The notes beneath the pieces were generated by a model. That model searched no databases. It saw only the letters and a program-made list of their open reading frames with translations, and had not been told where the DNA came from. This document shows positions 54,406 to 58,895 of a DNA stretch of 58,895 nt, piece by piece. The DNA lies in the NCBI GenBank assembly GCA_902623215.1, contig CACNSS010000006.1:1-58895 (forward strand), written 5' to 3'. Numbering within the stretch: position 1 is the first letter of the stretch; each line of letters starts with the position of its first letter. Source of the DNA: an uncultured Pelagibacteraceae bacterium (GTDB taxonomy: Bacteria; Pseudomonadota; Alphaproteobacteria; Pelagibacterales; Pelagibacteraceae). Made by a program: the position numbers and the translations under genes.

Positions 54406-54883
54406 AATTCAGGAAAAATATAAAAATCTACCTTACAGAGTAGGTGTTGGCATAATTGTCTTAAATAAAGAAAATAAAATTTTTGTAGCAAAAAGAATTG
54501 ATAACCCAAAAGGTTTTTGGCAAATGCCACAAGGAGGTGTTGATGAAGGTGAAGATTTTTTATCTGCTGCCTACAGAGAACTAGAAGAAGAAACTAGTAT
54601 TAAAAACGTCGAGTTAATAACTGAAATTGATGAAATAACCACTTATGAACTACCAAACCATCTTCTAGGTAAAATTTGGAAAGGTAAATTTAAAGGGCAG
54701 AAACAAAAATGGTTTTTGATGAGATATCTTGGTAGTGATAATGAAATAAATATTAACACAAGCAAACCAGAATTTTTTGAATGGAAATGGATAGAACTAA
54801 ATTCTATTACGGAGATAGTTGTTAATTTCAAGCTTAATGTTTACAAGATACTTCAAAAAAAATTAGAAAAGATTATTAATTAA
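54398..54883 (+). CDS. rppH: RNA pyrophosphohydrolase (Nudix)
   Basis: RppH removes pyrophosphate from the 5' end of mRNA and starts decay. The 161-residue protein has YRVGVGIIVLNKENKIFVAKR (start to about residue 32, beta strands), FWQMPQGGVDEGED (about 40-53) and the Nudix box ending AYRELEEETSI (about 59-69). The segment QKWFLMRYLG is also conserved. The stop overlaps the convergent atpC gene by 8 bp. Following ctpA is the usual alphaproteobacterial order. Confidence 0.95.
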   Translation: MDEIQEKYKNLPYRVGVGIIVLNKENKIFVAKRIDNPKGFWQMPQGGVDEGEDFLSAAYRELEEETSIKNVELITEIDEITTYELPNHLLGKIWKGKFKGQKQKWFLMRYLGSDNEININTSKPEFFEWKWIELNSITEIVVNFKLNVYKILQKKLEKIIN

Positions 54884-55267
54884 TAGTTCTTAAAACTTCA
54901 ATTTTCTGATCAATTAAGTATTTTGCTTGATCGCTTATGTTGTCCTTAGCTGTCTCCTCTTCAGCAGCTCTCAACATTTCATCTATTTTGCTTTTTTCCA
55001 TATCTTTAATGTCGAAAATTGAGCTGGTAAGAATTGATAGATTGTTATTTTTGAATTCAATTATTCCGTCTTCAACGTAATATTTTTCTTCACCTAATTT
55101 TGAATAAATTTTGATTATGCCAGGTTTTAAAAAAGAAATTATAGATATATGATCCTTAAGTATTCCCATCTCTCCCTCAAATGCTGGAACTACCACTTCA
55201 GTGACATCATCTTTTGAAAGAAAAGATTTTTCTGGGTTGACTACTTCAAGTTTAAATTCTTCGCTCA

Positions 55268-55268
<1 letters not shown>
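54876..55268 (-). CDS. atpC: ATP synthase F1 epsilon subunit
   Basis: The 130-residue epsilon subunit of F1. The N-terminal beta-sandwich has VNPEKSFLSKDDVTEVVVPA (about residues 9-28), EGEMGILKDHISIISFLKPG (about 31-50), and the helical hairpin SKIDEMLRAAEEET follows at the C-terminus. Epsilon links the rotor to regulation of ATP hydrolysis. Its start overlaps the atpD stop by 1 bp, and it ends the atpA-G-D-C series; the tail overlaps rppH by 8 bp. Confidence 0.95.
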
Positions 55269-57561
<2,293 letters not shown>

Positions 57562-57568
57562 AAATATT

Positions 57569-58895
57569 TTACGAATTAAATGTTTGTTTTAGCTGTTTTA
57601 TTGCTTCTACTAATTTTTGTTCAGAGTCTTCCTCGAGCTTGCCTGAACTTAAAATAGACTCTATGATTTCTGGTTTTTCAGATTTACATTTTTCAATTAT
57701 TTTATTCTCAAAATTCGCAATTTCTTTTAGCTCTATGTCATCTAGATAACCTTTAACACCACAAAAAACTGAAATTACTTGCTCAGCCACAGTCATCGGA
57801 GAATATTGTTTTTGTTTAAGTAACTCTGTAAGCTTTGATCCTCTATTAAGTAGCTGTTGAGTTGATGCATCTAAGTCAGAGCCAAATTGCGCAAAAGCTG
57901 CCATTTCTCTGTATTGTGCCAATTCTAATTTCATTGAACCAGAAACTTTTTTCATAGCCTTTGTTTGAGCTGCAGATCCAACTCTTGAAACTGAAAGTCC
58001 TACGTTTATAGCTGGTCTTATACCTTGATTAAAAAGTTCAGTTTCTAAAAAAATTTGTCCATCCGTAATTGAAATTACATTTGTGGGTATGTAAGCAGAA
58101 ACATCTCCACCTTGTGTTTCTATAATTGGTAATGCTGTTAAAGAACCACCACCGTGTTCATCACTTAGTTTTGCTGCTCTTTCAAGTAATCTGCTATGAA
58201 GATAAAATACATCCCCAGGATATGCCTCCCTTCCTGGTGGTCTTCTTAAGATCAAAGACATTTGTCTATAAGCAACTGCTTGCTTTGAAAGATCATCATA
58301 AATTATTAGTGCATGCATTCCATTGTCTCTGAAATACTCTCCCATAGCACAACCAGTGTACGGTGCTAAAAATTGCAAAGGAGCTGAGTCTGATGCCGTG
58401 GCAGCAACAATAGTAGTATATTCCATTGCTCCAGCTTCCTCTAAAGTTTTTTGGATTTGTCTAACAGTTGATCTTTTTTGACCAACAGCTACGTAAATAC
58501 AATATAATTTTTGTTTCTCATCACCTGACTCATTAATTTTTTTTTGGTTGATAATTGCATCAACTGCAACTGCTGTTTTGCCTGTTTGTCTATCTCCAAT
58601 AATTAATTCTCTTTGTCCTCTTCCAATTGGCACTAAACTATCGATAGATTTTAAACCTGTTTGCATCGGCTCGCTAACAGATTGACGAGGTATTATACCT
58701 GGTGCTTTTACCTCTACCCTGCTTTTTTTAACACCTTTATCTAAAGTGCCTTTTCCATCAATAGGGTTGCCTAAACCATCTACTACACGACCCAATAATT
58801 CTTTTCCGACTGGAGTATCAACAATGCTCCCTGTTCTCTTTACTATATCTCCTTCTTTAATATTTCTGTCATCGCCAAAAATAACAACTCCAACA
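57569..58895 (-). CDS. atpA: ATP synthase F1 alpha subunit (N-terminus cut off by window edge)
   Basis: The C-terminal 442 codons of the alpha subunit; the frame is open to position 58895 and continues beyond. The visible part starts within the N-terminal beta-barrel ([20 protein letters not shown]), passes [17 protein letters not shown], and has the nucleotide-binding [18 protein letters not shown] and [20 protein letters not shown]. The arginine finger region is [17 protein letters not shown] ([15 protein letters not shown]). A TTG at 58793-58795 is internal, not a start. It lies 7 bp before atpG; atpH should be upstream outside the window. Confidence 0.97.
   Translation of the reverse strand, partial: VGVVIFGDDRNIKEGDIVKRTGSIVDTPVGKELLGRVVDGLGNPIDGKGTLDKGVKKSRVEVKAPGIIPRQSVSEPMQTGLKSIDSLVPIGRGQRELIIGDRQTGKTAVAVDAIINQKKINESGDEKQKLYCIYVAVGQKRSTVRQIQKTLEEAGAMEYTTIVAATASDSAPLQFLAPYTGCAMGEYFRDNGMHALIIYDDLSKQAVAYRQMSLILRRPPGREAYPGDVFYLHSRLLERAAKLSDEHGGGSLTALPIIETQGGDVSAYIPTNVISITDGQIFLETELFNQGIRPAINVGLSVSRVGSAAQTKAMKKVSGSMKLELAQYREMAAFAQFGSDLDASTQQLLNRGSKLTELLKQKQYSPMTVAEQVISVFCGVKGYLDDIELKEIANFENKIIEKCKSEKPEIIESILSSGKLEEDSEQKLVEAIKQLKQTFNS

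Noticed and set aside
58793..58795. TTG as the start of atpA.
   Set aside because: The frame stays open to the window end and translates into conserved alpha-subunit sequence, so the gene is only truncated by the window.

Overview
The window looks like a chromosomal segment of a streamlined, AT-rich marine alphaproteobacterium, most likely SAR11 (Candidatus Pelagibacter and relatives). This is an inference from several signs. Base composition is very AT-rich, with Lys, Asn and Ile favoured. Gene spacing is mostly negative to about 30 bp. LysRS is class I. The two-component pair chvI-chvG sits beside ahcY, and a SAM-II riboswitch precedes metX. The order hisC-tyrA / metX-metW-gloB is also alphaproteobacterial. 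No phage, IS element, CRISPR array, rRNA or tRNA gene was seen. No gap exceeds 300 bp. The longest is the 198 bp hisC-metX divergent region, which holds a promoter and a riboswitch.

Layout. 1-3.2 kb: a truncated FAD oxidoreductase gene and tldE/tldD. 3.2-8.7 kb: small membrane and redox proteins, a Lys-rich coiled-coil protein, cyclopropane fatty acid synthase, a DapA-superfamily lyase, a GT9-like glycosyltransferase and a membrane J-protein. 8.7-13.7 kb: oligopeptidase B, a heat-shock-controlled Hsp20, a lipoprotein, and a purine permease convergent with a purine phosphoribosyltransferase. 13.7-21.8 kb: DUF1330, AlkA, EamA, MsrA, a sulfurtransferase, a two-gene RND efflux system with an unusually short adaptor, an SLT lipoprotein and VanZ. 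21.8-31 kb: gpmA, murU-amgK-tsaE-ahcY, chvG-chvI and polA. 31-36.4 kb: bioY, an ActR/RegA-type regulator, then a polyamine cluster (ornithine decarboxylase, deoxyhypusine synthase-like protein, AguB, AguA). 36.4-45.7 kb: yhhQ, rpmB, pyrD, lysK, trkH, ampG, an NlpC/P60 hydrolase, tyrA and hisC. 45.7-54.9 kb: metX-metW-gloB, rplU-rpmA-obg-proB-proA-nadD-rsfS-ctpA-rppH. 54.9-58.9 kb: atpC, atpD, atpG and truncated atpA on the minus strand.

How the genes connect. AmgK, MurU, AmpG and the NlpC/P60 hydrolase suggest muropeptide recovery and recycling. The 32.3-36.4 kb cluster feeds putrescine from ornithine and from agmatine towards a DHS-like aminobutyl transferase. MetX is placed under SAM control by a SAM-II riboswitch whose predicted transcript starts almost exactly at the aptamer. 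Hsp20 has a near-perfect RpoH promoter and a short leader that may act as an RNA thermometer. The most unusual items are the DHS-like polyamine enzyme with changed active-site residues, a membrane fusion protein with no coiled-coil hairpin, and the poly-lysine coiled-coil protein whose start is preceded by an anti-Shine-Dalgarno-like sequence.
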